A DNA stretch of 10,339 bases, from the NCBI GenBank assembly GCA_020024915.1, contig JAHHSZ010000065.1:1-10339 (forward strand), given 5' to 3'. Made by a program: the position numbers and the translations under genes. Below the pieces are notes generated by a model, which saw only the letters and a program-made list of their open reading frames with translations, was not told the origin of the DNA and did not search any database. This stretch comes from Fusobacterium sp. (lineage in GTDB: Bacteria; Fusobacteriota; Fusobacteriia; Fusobacteriales; Fusobacteriaceae). This document shows positions 1-6,419 of this stretch, piece after piece; the first letter of the stretch is position 1; each line of letters begins with the position of its first letter.

Positions 1-9
1 CATTTTATT

Positions 10-1167
10 TTAGCATTTAGAAATTTTTCTTAAAATAACAAATATAGCTACTGTAGCTGGGATAGATAGCACAAGTCCTATACTCCCTGCAATACTTCTA
101 ATAATTTCAGTTGCCACTATATCAAGATTTATGATTTCAGCAAAACTAAGTTTATACGAAGCAAATACCATTATAAGTGATAGTGAACTTCCAACATAAG
201 CAAGAATTAGAGTATTTGACATAGCTCCCATTATATCCTTTCCTATATTCATTCCAGACATTATAAGCTGAGTATTTGTAATTTTCGGATTTATCTCCTC
301 TATTTCATGCATAGATGATGCAATAGAAATTGCCACATCCATTACAGCTCCTAGAGCTCCAATTATAACTCCAGAAAACAGTATCCCTCTATAATTTAAA
401 AAATGTCCATTTGATCCGTAAACTAATGCTTGCATATCCTCAGACCCCATTCCAATAAGACCAGTGTAGTTACTAACAGTCATAGCTAGTATCCCTGCAA
501 TCAAAGTTCCAATTACAGTCCCTAAAATTCCTGCAAATGATTTTCTATTTATTCCACTCACAATAAATAAAGTCAGCACTGTAATAATCGTAACTGCAAC
601 TATGGTAATTGGGATTGGCAGATAACCTTTAAGCAAAAGTGGTACTAAGAAATATATCACAACTATTCCCGTAAGTACGAGAGTAATAAACGATTTTAAC
701 CCCTTTTTTCCACCAATTGCAAACATAGCCAATATAAATATAGCAATTAAAAAATATAGAGAATTTTCTTTTGAACGTTCAAATATCTTTAATCCAGTCA
801 ACTTACCTGCTTCTTCATATTGATACAAAAGAATATCTTCTCCTTTTTTAAGTATCAATTTGTATGGATTTATTTGATCTATGGTATTTCTTAAAGTATA
901 TACTTGTCCTTTAAAGTCTCCACTTAATAATCTAACTTTTAGGTGTTGATATCTAATATCACTTTCTATAGGTATAGTTCGAATATCTCTAGTATCATCA
1001 AAGGGAATATCAATGATATTCCCTTTAACAATTTTATACTCTCTTTCTGTTATCTCTTCCCTATAGAACTCTTTTAAATTTTTTAAGTCATTTACTTTTG
1101 CGTTTTGGAAATTACTTCCAAAAATTACACCACTCAAAAGTAATAATAGTAACAGTATCTTTTTCAT
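10..1167 (-). CDS. YibE/F family multi-pass membrane protein
   Basis: This 385-residue protein belongs to the YibE/F family, whose function is not established. A signal-like hydrophobic N-terminus (residues 3-17) is followed by an exported, mostly beta-strand region of about 110 residues. About seven membrane segments come next (near 136-152, 158-180, 184-205, 210-232, 260-281, 317-336 and 356-380). The most conserved part of the family is present: GALGAVMDVAISIASSMHEI (270-289) and the following IGKDIMGAMSNTLILAY. The ATG at 1167 has only a weak ribosome site. It lies 12 bases after the nucleotidase stop with no terminator between them, so the two are probably one transcript. The gene is complete, ending KISKC at the window edge. 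Confidence 0.85.
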   Translation of the reverse strand: MKKILLLLLLLSGVIFGSNFQNAKVNDLKNLKEFYREEITEREYKIVKGNIIDIPFDDTRDIRTIPIESDIRYQHLKVRLLSGDFKGQVYTLRNTIDQINPYKLILKKGEDILLYQYEEAGKLTGLKIFERSKENSLYFLIAIFILAMFAIGGKKGLKSFITLVLTGIVVIYFLVPLLLKGYLPIPITIVAVTIITVLTLFIVSGINRKSFAGILGTVIGTLIAGILAMTVSNYTGLIGMGSEDMQALVYGSNGHFLNYRGILFSGVIIGALGAVMDVAISIASSMHEIEEINPKITNTQLIMSGMNIGKDIMGAMSNTLILAYVGSSLSLIMVFASYKLSFAEIINLDIVATEIIRSIAGSIGLVLSIPATVAIFVILRKISKC

Positions 1168-1179
1168 TGCTTCAACTCA

Positions 1180-2874
1180 CTACATTGCTGGAACTAATAC
1201 TTTTTCCCCTACAAATATAAAGTCTGGATTCTTGAATGTATTAGCTTTTAATAATTTTTTTAAACTTATATTATTTTTCTTAGCAATCTTCTTTAATGTA
1301 TCATCTTTCTCAACTATATAGATAATTTCAGCTGGCTTAGTACTAGCAACTAATATTGCACTAATATCTGGAATTACAATTCCGTTGTTTGCTTTAATAT
1401 CATCTACTAATACATCTCTTATTGGAATGAATAGGTCTTTTACACTCTTAGCTCTACTAAAATCATATCTATCCCCACCACTTACAATAAAATCATTTGT
1501 AGTAATAGTATAGATTTTGTCATCTTCAATAGGAGTTCCATCTTCTAAAGTAATCTTGGTAATTCTATGCTCATACTCTTTTTCTGGATTGTAAGTAACT
1601 TTTAATCCAGCAAACTGTCCATCGGTCATGAAGTCAGCACCTATTCCATGATCAATTAATTGCTTTAATTCTGCTCCACTTACCTCAACAATTACAACTT
1701 GGTTATCAAATGGCATAATTTCATATAAATCTCCCATTGTGATATCCCCTTTGTAAAGAGTTCTTCTTAATCCACCACCATTAGTTAATCCAACATCGGT
1801 TTTAGTGTATTTTCTCATTACATCAGTTGCCCAGTATCCTAATGGTGTAAGAGATCCTTTTCTATCATGAACTAAGTCCTCTTTTAAAACTCCTAATTTT
1901 TCTCCTAATACTCCTGCTAACTCTTCAGTTTGTTTAGCTAAAAGTTCAGCAGTTATCTCATCAGCTATAATATCAGATTTGTTGTTTGATACCATATCTA
2001 CATTTGGAGTGATTTCTACAACTTTTCCATCCTCTACAACTATATGCAAATTTCCTAAAGCTCTCCCATATTTAAATGCTTGTACTACTGGTTTCCCATT
2101 CATCATTCCAGATACTGTTCTGTGTGAATGTCCAGTTACAACTGCATCTAATCCTTCAACTTTAGTTAATCTATCTAATTCTTCTCCAGTTATGACCTTA
2201 CTTTCAGAATTTTGTTCACTTGGAATATGAGTTAATGCTATAATTACCTCTGGAGTTCCTTCAGGAGCTTTTCCTGATTTTAAATAATCTACCCAGTATT
2301 TAGCTGCTTTTTCAGCTGGTTTAAATTCCAAGTTTTGAACAAATTCAGCTTTTGTTTGATATTGTGTTTGTTCAGTAGCTAATCCAATAAATCCTACCTT
2401 CACTTGATCAATTTCCACAATTTTATAAGGCTTTGCCCAAGTTACTGGTTCTCCAGTAGTTTTATCATAGATATTTGATGCTAAATAATCAAAATTCCCT
2501 TCTTCTCCCCATTTAGCTATTCTTTCACTTCCCCAATCGAATTCATGATTTCCAACTGCTGAAGCTGTAAGATTCATAGCTTTCATCATTTTACTAACAG
2601 GTGCCCCAAAAGTTAAATTTGAAATCGCAGTTCCTTGATAATTATCTCCTCCACTTACTACTATAGTGTTTGGATTTATCTTCTTAGCAGCATTAACATA
2701 ACCTACCATCTTTGCCATTCCAATATTTTGCCCTTTAGCTCTTGTGTCTTCTGCTACATTTCCATGAAAATCATTAAAACTAATAATATCAATTTTAGTA
2801 ACTTTTCCAAATAATGTAGTAGCCATAATTAATAAAAATAATAAATAATGTGAAACTTTTACAAGTTTTTTCAT
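1180..2874 (-). CDS. Secreted 5'-nucleotidase/UshA-like metallophosphatase with LysM domain
   Basis: This exported enzyme of the 5'-nucleotidase family probably removes phosphate from nucleotides or related phosphoesters outside the cytoplasm. From ATG 2874 it has 564 residues. A signal peptide (about 1-23) precedes a calcineurin-like domain with the dimetal ligands in NDFHG (34-38), GGD (75-77), GNHE (108-111), LTH (214-216) and GHSH (248-251). The C-terminal nucleotidase domain follows, with NGGGLR (365-370), MPFDN (387-391) and GGDRYDF (466-472). Residues 517-562 form one LysM repeat (IYIVEKDDTLKKIAKKN to VGEKVLVPAM), predicted to bind peptidoglycan. A start four codons upstream (2886) is in frame, but GGAGG lies at 2883-2879, correctly spaced only for 2874. 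The true substrate (nucleotide, UDP-sugar or cyclic nucleotide) cannot be read from sequence. A YibE/F gene follows after 12 bases. Confidence 0.9.
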   Translation of the reverse strand: MKKLVKVSHYLLFLLIMATTLFGKVTKIDIISFNDFHGNVAEDTRAKGQNIGMAKMVGYVNAAKKINPNTIVVSGGDNYQGTAISNLTFGAPVSKMMKAMNLTASAVGNHEFDWGSERIAKWGEEGNFDYLASNIYDKTTGEPVTWAKPYKIVEIDQVKVGFIGLATEQTQYQTKAEFVQNLEFKPAEKAAKYWVDYLKSGKAPEGTPEVIIALTHIPSEQNSESKVITGEELDRLTKVEGLDAVVTGHSHRTVSGMMNGKPVVQAFKYGRALGNLHIVVEDGKVVEITPNVDMVSNNKSDIIADEITAELLAKQTEELAGVLGEKLGVLKEDLVHDRKGSLTPLGYWATDVMRKYTKTDVGLTNGGGLRRTLYKGDITMGDLYEIMPFDNQVVIVEVSGAELKQLIDHGIGADFMTDGQFAGLKVTYNPEKEYEHRITKITLEDGTPIEDDKIYTITTNDFIVSGGDRYDFSRAKSVKDLFIPIRDVLVDDIKANNGIVIPDISAILVASTKPAEIIYIVEKDDTLKKIAKKNNISLKKLLKANTFKNPDFIFVGEKVLVPAM

Positions 2875-2898
2875 ACATTCCTCCATAATAATTTAATT

Positions 2899-2908
2899 TT
2901 TACGTAAA
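2899..2908. promoter_or_regulatory. Palindrome over the nucleotidase transcription start
   Basis: TTTACGTAAA is a perfect 10-bp palindrome centred on CG. It overlaps the predicted start site, the same position as the operators of the other two transcription units in the window. It is short and AT-rich, so chance is a real possibility. Confidence 0.3.
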
Positions 2909-2911
2909 CAT

Positions 2912-2940
2912 ATTATAACATATTTTTTATTAGTTATGAT
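2912..2940 (-). promoter_or_regulatory. Extended -10 promoter of the nucleotidase operon
   Basis: A perfect TATAAT (2917-2912) is preceded by TGT, giving the extended -10 form TGNTATAAT. The corresponding -35 region (ATCATA, 2940-2935) is poor, as is common with extended -10 promoters. Transcription should begin near 2905, leaving a leader of about 30 bases. Confidence 0.65.
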
Positions 2941-3214
2941 AGTTTTTTGAAATTTTTATACGATTTATGCTCTTATATTTTCTTTTCTCTATATATTTTT
3001 TCTGTTGTGCATTTTTATCTTAATAATATTATTTCTTCAGCTATTATTGTGAACCGTTGCCAACAATCTATAAAAATCTATAATTATTGTTTGTTTCTCT
3101 GTTCTACGAGTCCAATTTCAATATTAAATATCTACTTTTGTTTGATATAACTCTCCGAGAGCTTAAATTCGGATACAACGCGTCCTACATATTAGCATTA
3201 TCTTTTTAGTGATA

Positions 3215-3300
3215 TTATGCTAATTTATATCTTGATAGATTAATACTTGCATTTAAATCTCTATCTATAATCAGTCCACACTCACATTTGTCCTTGTTCT
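3215..3300 (-). pseudogene. tnpB: C-terminal fragment of TnpB (IS605 OrfB)
   Basis: Read in the frame ending at TAA 3217-3215, the sequence gives KDKCECGLIIDRDLNASINL followed by SRYKLA. This is the second half of the TnpB zinc ribbon (CxCG) plus the final RuvC-like motif DRDxNASINL, where the aspartate is catalytic in intact TnpB. The first CxxC pair of the ribbon and the rest of the roughly 370-400-residue nuclease are missing. An in-frame TAG lies just upstream, so this frame has no start. After the TAA, another frame (3191-3084) reads VGRVVSEFKLSES and later IEIGLVEQRNKQ, probably the decayed remainder of the C-terminal tail. Confidence 0.8.
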
Positions 3301-3372
3301 TCTATACTTTACTACAAGAACTAAGTGATAATACAGCAAAAATACCAAATGACAATTACTATCTAATTTCAT
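3271..3372 (-). pseudogene. tnpA: N-terminal fragment of IS200/IS605 TnpA (Y1 transposase)
   Basis: A 33-codon frame starts at ATG 3372, eight bases after AGGTG. Residues 14-25 read YYHLVLVVKYRR, which fits the first beta-strand region of IS200/IS605 TnpA (the HLV/IxxxKYRR block). Similarity stops after Arg25, and the last eight codons run out of frame through tnpB sequence to a TGA at 3271. The His-hydrophobic-His metal site and the catalytic tyrosine, which lie further along in full TnpA (about 130-150 residues), are absent. The peptide cannot be an active transposase. Its start signals remain intact. Confidence 0.75.
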
Positions 3373-3429
3373 TGGTTTTTCACCTATTTTGATATGTATA
3401 CTGATTATATTATATCACTTTATTTTCTA

Positions 3430-3484
3430 AAAAATAATAGGGCAATTCATCATACTATTTGTAAAAGTAAGTGACTTCTTGCCC
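3430..3484 (-). terminator. Possible terminator or element-end hairpin after the lyase gene
   Basis: GGGCAA (3484-3479 on the minus strand) pairs with TTGCCC (3445-3440), separated by 33 bases, with a further TCA/TGA pairing inside. TATTATTTTTTAG follows on the minus strand. It begins 11 bases after the lyase stop codon and could terminate that transcript. The long loop makes this weak. Because it abuts the IS200/IS605 remnant, it could instead be part of that element's subterminal structure. Confidence 0.35.
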
Positions 3485-3495
3485 ATCATGTTAAT

Positions 3496-4413
3496 TTATA
3501 AATATTTAGCTTCTGTATCTCTTATTAATTTTGCAACTGCCTCTACTTTTGGCATATCTTCTTCAACAAGATTTGCTAATGGAGAACGAACTCCTCCAAT
3601 CTCTATGTTGTGGTTGATTTTTAAAGTTGCTTTAATTACTCCATACATATTTCCTTTGCAAGAGCATAGAGCTGTAATTATATCGTTTACATCATATTGG
3701 ATAGCACGAGCTGTTTCGTAATCTCCTTTTTTGAAACAATCTAAAGCTTTAAGGAATAATTTAGGCATTGCTCCATAAGTTCCTCCTATTCCTCCCTCTG
3801 CTCCTATCATAAATCCACCGATAAACTGCTCATCTGGACCATTGAATACGATAGAATCTTTTCCCCCTATAGCTTTGAATGTTTGGATATCTTGAATAGG
3901 CATTGAAGAATTTTTAACTCCAATTACTCTAGGATTTTTTAACATTTCTTTATATAATGATGGTGTTAAAGCTACTCCTGCCAGTTGTGGAATATTATAA
4001 ATTATAAAATCTGTATTAGGTGCAGCATTTGAGATATCATTCCAGTATTTAGCAATTGCATGCTCTGGTAAACGGAAATAAATAGGTGGTATAGCAGCTA
4101 TTGCATCTACTCCTAAACTCTCTGCATGTGCAGCTAATTCCATACTGTCAACTGTATTGTTACAAGCTACATGAGCTATTACAGTTAATTTTCCTTGTGC
4201 TTCTTCCATTATTGTTTCTAAAACTACTTTTCTCTCTTCTTTAGATTGGTAAATACACTCTCCAGAAGACCCTCCTACATAAACACCTTTAACTCCCATT
4301 TCAACGAAATATCTAGTTAAAGCTTTTACTCCCTCTACACTAATATTTCCATTTCTGTCATAACAAGCATAAAATGCTGGTATTACTCCATAATATTTTT
4401 CTAAATTTCTCAT
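3496..4413 (-). CDS. DHDPS/N-acetylneuraminate lyase family aldolase
   Basis: This 305-residue (beta/alpha)8-barrel aldolase uses Schiff-base chemistry. Visible landmarks are GVYVGGSSGE (44-52, pyruvate carboxylate loop), the conserved tyrosine of YNIP (Tyr139), the Schiff-base lysine in GVKNSS (Lys167), NGPDE (191-195) and GAEGGIGGTYG (204-214). GGSSGE and NGxDE resemble N-acetylneuraminate lyases more than dihydrodipicolinate synthases, so cleavage of a sialic acid to pyruvate and an N-acetylhexosamine is the best guess. The usual IGSTYN is IGGTYG here, which removes a serine that contacts substrate in known sialate lyases. The substrate therefore stays open, and no sialate transporter or kinase is adjacent. 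A GTG at 4422 lies inside the ribosome site; ATG at 4413, eight bases after AAGGAG, is the sound start. It has its own promoter and operator. Confidence 0.85.
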   Translation of the reverse strand: MRNLEKYYGVIPAFYACYDRNGNISVEGVKALTRYFVEMGVKGVYVGGSSGECIYQSKEERKVVLETIMEEAQGKLTVIAHVACNNTVDSMELAAHAESLGVDAIAAIPPIYFRLPEHAIAKYWNDISNAAPNTDFIIYNIPQLAGVALTPSLYKEMLKNPRVIGVKNSSMPIQDIQTFKAIGGKDSIVFNGPDEQFIGGFMIGAEGGIGGTYGAMPKLFLKALDCFKKGDYETARAIQYDVNDIITALCSCKGNMYGVIKATLKINHNIEIGGVRSPLANLVEEDMPKVEAVAKLIRDTEAKYL

Positions 4414-4475
4414 TTTAAACACTCCTTTTTAAATGCTTTCATTTTTTCACTATATAAATGTATTATTATGATTAT

Positions 4476-4489
4476 TGTTCACGAGAACA
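4476..4489. promoter_or_regulatory. Second LacI-style operator, over the lyase gene start site
   Basis: TGTTCACGAGAACA is a 14-bp inverted repeat with central CG and five perfectly paired outer bases (TGTTC/GAACA). It spans from the -10 edge across the predicted transcription start. Its geometry matches the rbs operator (TGTAACCGTTTACA), but half-site bases 4 and 5 are TC instead of AA. A LacI/GalR-family repressor other than RbsR is the likely user, but no such gene is in the window. Confidence 0.6.
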
Positions 4490-4517
4490 TTGTACTAAAA
4501 ATAAAACAATTTGTCAA
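4489..4517 (-). promoter_or_regulatory. Promoter of the lyase-family gene
   Basis: A perfect -35 box TTGACA (4517-4512) and -10 box TACAAT (4494-4489, one mismatch) are separated by 17 bases. Upstream DNA is a run of A/T (around 4520-4545) that could help polymerase binding. The start should be near 4482, giving a leader of about 70 bases before the ATG at 4413. This makes the lyase gene transcriptionally independent of the rbs operon. Confidence 0.8.
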
Positions 4518-4561
4518 TATAAAATTCAAAAAAGTTGTTTTTTATCCTTCTACAATAATAG

Positions 4562-4593
4562 AGGAGAGAGGTACACTTCTGCACCTCTCTCCT
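4562..4593 (-). terminator. Stem-loop after rbsB
   Basis: The perfectly paired 10-base arms GGAGAGAGGT (4563-4572) and ACCTCTCTCC (4583-4592) are extended inward by three pairs around a four-base loop and outward by an A-T pair. It lies 10 bases after the rbsB stop codon. On the minus strand it is followed by CTATTATTG, a poor T-run. It could end the rbs transcript inefficiently or protect its 3' end. The next gene has its own promoter, so a boundary here makes sense. Confidence 0.65.
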
Positions 4594-4602
4594 TATCATA
4601 TC

Positions 4603-5475
4603 CTATCTTTTTATCAATTCTAAAGCTACTGGAACATTTGCTGGAACATCTTGTTTTTTTACAATTTTATCAGCTACTTCTATTCCTACAGCTCCTATTT
4701 CAGCTGGTTTTTGTGCCACTGTTGCCCCTAATTTTCCAGCTTTAACAGCTGATACAGCATCATCAGTTGCATCAAATCCCACAACTAATATATCTTTTCC
4801 TGTTGCTTCAATAGCTTTTAAAGCTCCTAATGCCATTTCATCATTATGAGCAAACACTGCATTAATTTCAGGTTGAGCTTGTAATATATTCTCCATTACT
4901 GTCAATCCTCTTGTTCTATCAAAGTCTGCAGCTTGTTTTGCCACCACTGTCAATTTACCATTTACAGCTTTGTTAAATCCAGCACCTCTATCTCTAGCAG
5001 CTGTTGTTCCGGGTATTCCTTCAAGCTCTACAACTTTTCCTTGACCATTTAACTGTTCTATTATATAGTTTCCAGCCATCTCTCCACCTAAAACATTATC
5101 TGATGCTACATGAGATACTACTTTACCTTTATTTGCTGCTCTATCCAATGTTACAACTGGAACCTTACTTCTATTTGCTGCTCTTACAGAACTAGCTACT
5201 GCATCTGAATCTGTAGGATTTATCAATAGAACATCTACTCCTCTAATCAATAGATCTTCTACATTTCCCAACTCTTTAGAAGGGTCATTTTGAGAATCTA
5301 AAACTATCAACTCATGTCCTAATTCTTTAGCTTTTGCCTCTGCTCCCTCTTTTAATGTAACAAAGAATGGGTTGTTTTGAGTAGATACTACAAGTCCGAT
5401 TTTTTCTGCGTTAGCAACACTTGAAGCCACCATAATTAAAGCTGTCATTCCAAATAATTTCATTGTTTTTTTCAT
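4603..5475 (-). CDS. rbsB: Periplasmic ribose-binding protein
   Basis: This is the soluble high-affinity receptor that delivers ribose to RbsAC. From the ATG at 5475 it has 290 residues: a signal peptide of about 23 (MKKTMKLFGM..., ending ANA before Glu24) and a mature type I periplasmic-binding fold. There is no lipobox cysteine, so it should be free in the periplasm. Residues matching the E. coli ribose pocket are visible: NNPFF (34-38), Asp111-Arg112 in TLDR, Arg161, Phe185 in DFDR, Asn211 in NDEM, Asp235 in GFD and Gln255. Starts at 5484 (GTG) and 5481 are in frame, but GAGG (5487-5484) lies eight bases before 5475, which decides the start. It is the last rbs gene and is followed by a strong stem-loop. 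Confidence 0.95.
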   Translation of the reverse strand: MKKTMKLFGMTALIMVASSVANAEKIGLVVSTQNNPFFVTLKEGAEAKAKELGHELIVLDSQNDPSKELGNVEDLLIRGVDVLLINPTDSDAVASSVRAANRSKVPVVTLDRAANKGKVVSHVASDNVLGGEMAGNYIIEQLNGQGKVVELEGIPGTTAARDRGAGFNKAVNGKLTVVAKQAADFDRTRGLTVMENILQAQPEINAVFAHNDEMALGALKAIEATGKDILVVGFDATDDAVSAVKAGKLGATVAQKPAEIGAVGIEVADKIVKKQDVPANVPVALELIKR

Positions 5476-5492
5476 TCTCATCACCTCAACAT

Positions 5493-6419
5493 TTATTTAT
5501 TAGATTTTCTATCTATTAAAACTGCCACTAAGATTACCAAAGCTTTTATCATCATTTGATAGTAAGATGATACATTCAATAGGTTTAAAGCATTTCCTAA
5601 AACACCAATTATCAATGCTCCCAATGCTGTTCCTGTAATTCTTCCAACTCCTCCAGCAAGAGATGTTCCTCCTAAAACTACTGCAGCTATGGCATCTAGT
5701 TCATAACCACTTCCAGCTGTAGGTTGAGCTGAATATAATCTAGAAGTTAAAATCACTCCTGCAAGGGCTGATAACATACCACATAGCCCATATACCCATA
5801 TCTTTACCTTATCTACATTTATCCCTGAAAGCTTTGTAGCTTCTTCATTCCCTCCTATAGCATAGGTATATCTTCCAAATTTTGTATGCATCAGTAGATA
5901 GTAACCAGCTATAAAAAGAACCACCATAATGTAAATAGGAATAGGTATATTAAATATATAACCTCCACCTATATTTTCAAAAAGTATACCCCCATCATCT
6001 ATTGTTATTGGTTTTCCCTCTGTAAATACAAGTGTTGCCCCTCTTAAAAATGTCATTGTTACCAGTGTCACTATGAAAGCTTGAAGCTTCATCTTTGCAA
6101 CTAAAAATCCATTAAAAAATCCAAAACTCAATCCTAGAACCAATGTTACTATTAGAGCAAATACTGGATTTTGGCCTGAATTTAAAAGTGATGCCATCAC
6201 TGCCCCACAAATTGCTAATATAGAACCTACAGATAGATCTATCCCTCCAGTCAATATTACTAAAGTCATTCCTATTGCTATTATTGAGTTAATTGAAGTT
6301 TGTCTCAATACATTCAACATATTTGCATGAGTTAAAAATCTAGGATTTAATATAGATACTATTATTACAAATATAATAAGTCCTATTAGTGGCTTATTAC
6401 TCCATATTTTTTTTAACAT
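5493..6419 (-). CDS. rbsC: Ribose ABC transporter, membrane permease
   Basis: This integral membrane protein of the CUT2 permease family forms the ribose channel with RbsA and receives sugar from RbsB. It has 308 residues (E. coli 321) and many hydrophobic segments. LTGGIDLSVGS (56-66), the cytoplasmic coupling-loop sequence IGGNEEATKLSGI (188-200) and YELDAIAAVVLGGTSLAGG (239-257) are typical of the family. An in-frame start seven codons upstream exists. I chose the ATG at 6419 because AGGAGG (6431-6426) lies six bases before it and the resulting N-terminus MLKKIW fits. The start overlaps the end of rbsA by 7 bases (ATGTTAA), indicating translational coupling. rbsB starts 17 bases after the stop. 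Confidence 0.95.
   Translation of the reverse strand: MLKKIWSNKPLIGLIIFVIIVSILNPRFLTHANMLNVLRQTSINSIIAIGMTLVILTGGIDLSVGSILAICGAVMASLLNSGQNPVFALIVTLVLGLSFGFFNGFLVAKMKLQAFIVTLVTMTFLRGATLVFTEGKPITIDDGGILFENIGGGYIFNIPIPIYIMVVLFIAGYYLLMHTKFGRYTYAIGGNEEATKLSGINVDKVKIWVYGLCGMLSALAGVILTSRLYSAQPTAGSGYELDAIAAVVLGGTSLAGGVGRITGTALGALIIGVLGNALNLLNVSSYYQMMIKALVILVAVLIDRKSNK

Larger units (their letters stand above)
3084..3409 (-). mobile_element. Internally deleted IS200/IS605-family element
   Basis: This stretch, most of the 608-base gap between genes, retains the beginning of a tnpA and the end of a tnpB in the same orientation, with everything between them missing. From upstream to downstream it has a TATAAT-like box (3409-3404), an AGGTG ribosome site (3385-3381) and the tnpA start (3372). 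The tnpA/tnpB junction follows near 3300, then the tnpB zinc-ribbon and RuvC end (to 3215), then a frame-shifted tail that looks like the rest of a TnpB C-terminus (about 3191-3084, one internal stop). True element ends are not defined: this family has no terminal inverted repeats and makes no target duplications, and I could not compare with an intact copy. No other gene is visible between 2887 and 3495. Confidence 0.75.

Noticed and set aside
1..3. Minus-strand ATG just after the YibE/F stop codon
   Set aside because: No ribosome site precedes it and no coding sequence is visible, so a next gene cannot be supported.
3010..3065. Imperfect inverted repeat around GTTGGCAAC as the right end of the IS element
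   Set aside because: The pairing is short and mismatched; without an intact copy the element end cannot be assigned.
2947..3150. 67-codon plus-strand open frame
   Set aside because: It lies antisense to the decayed tnpB tail, has no ribosome site, and its composition reflects AT-rich non-coding DNA.
4414..4482. Riboswitch in the lyase leader
   Set aside because: The leader is only about 70 bases, very AT-rich, and shows no stable paired structure or known motif.
4458..4745. 95-codon plus-strand frame across the rbsB end and lyase promoter
   Set aside because: It runs antisense through rbsB, the stem-loop and the promoter; its leucine-rich ending is the shadow of rbsB alanine codons.
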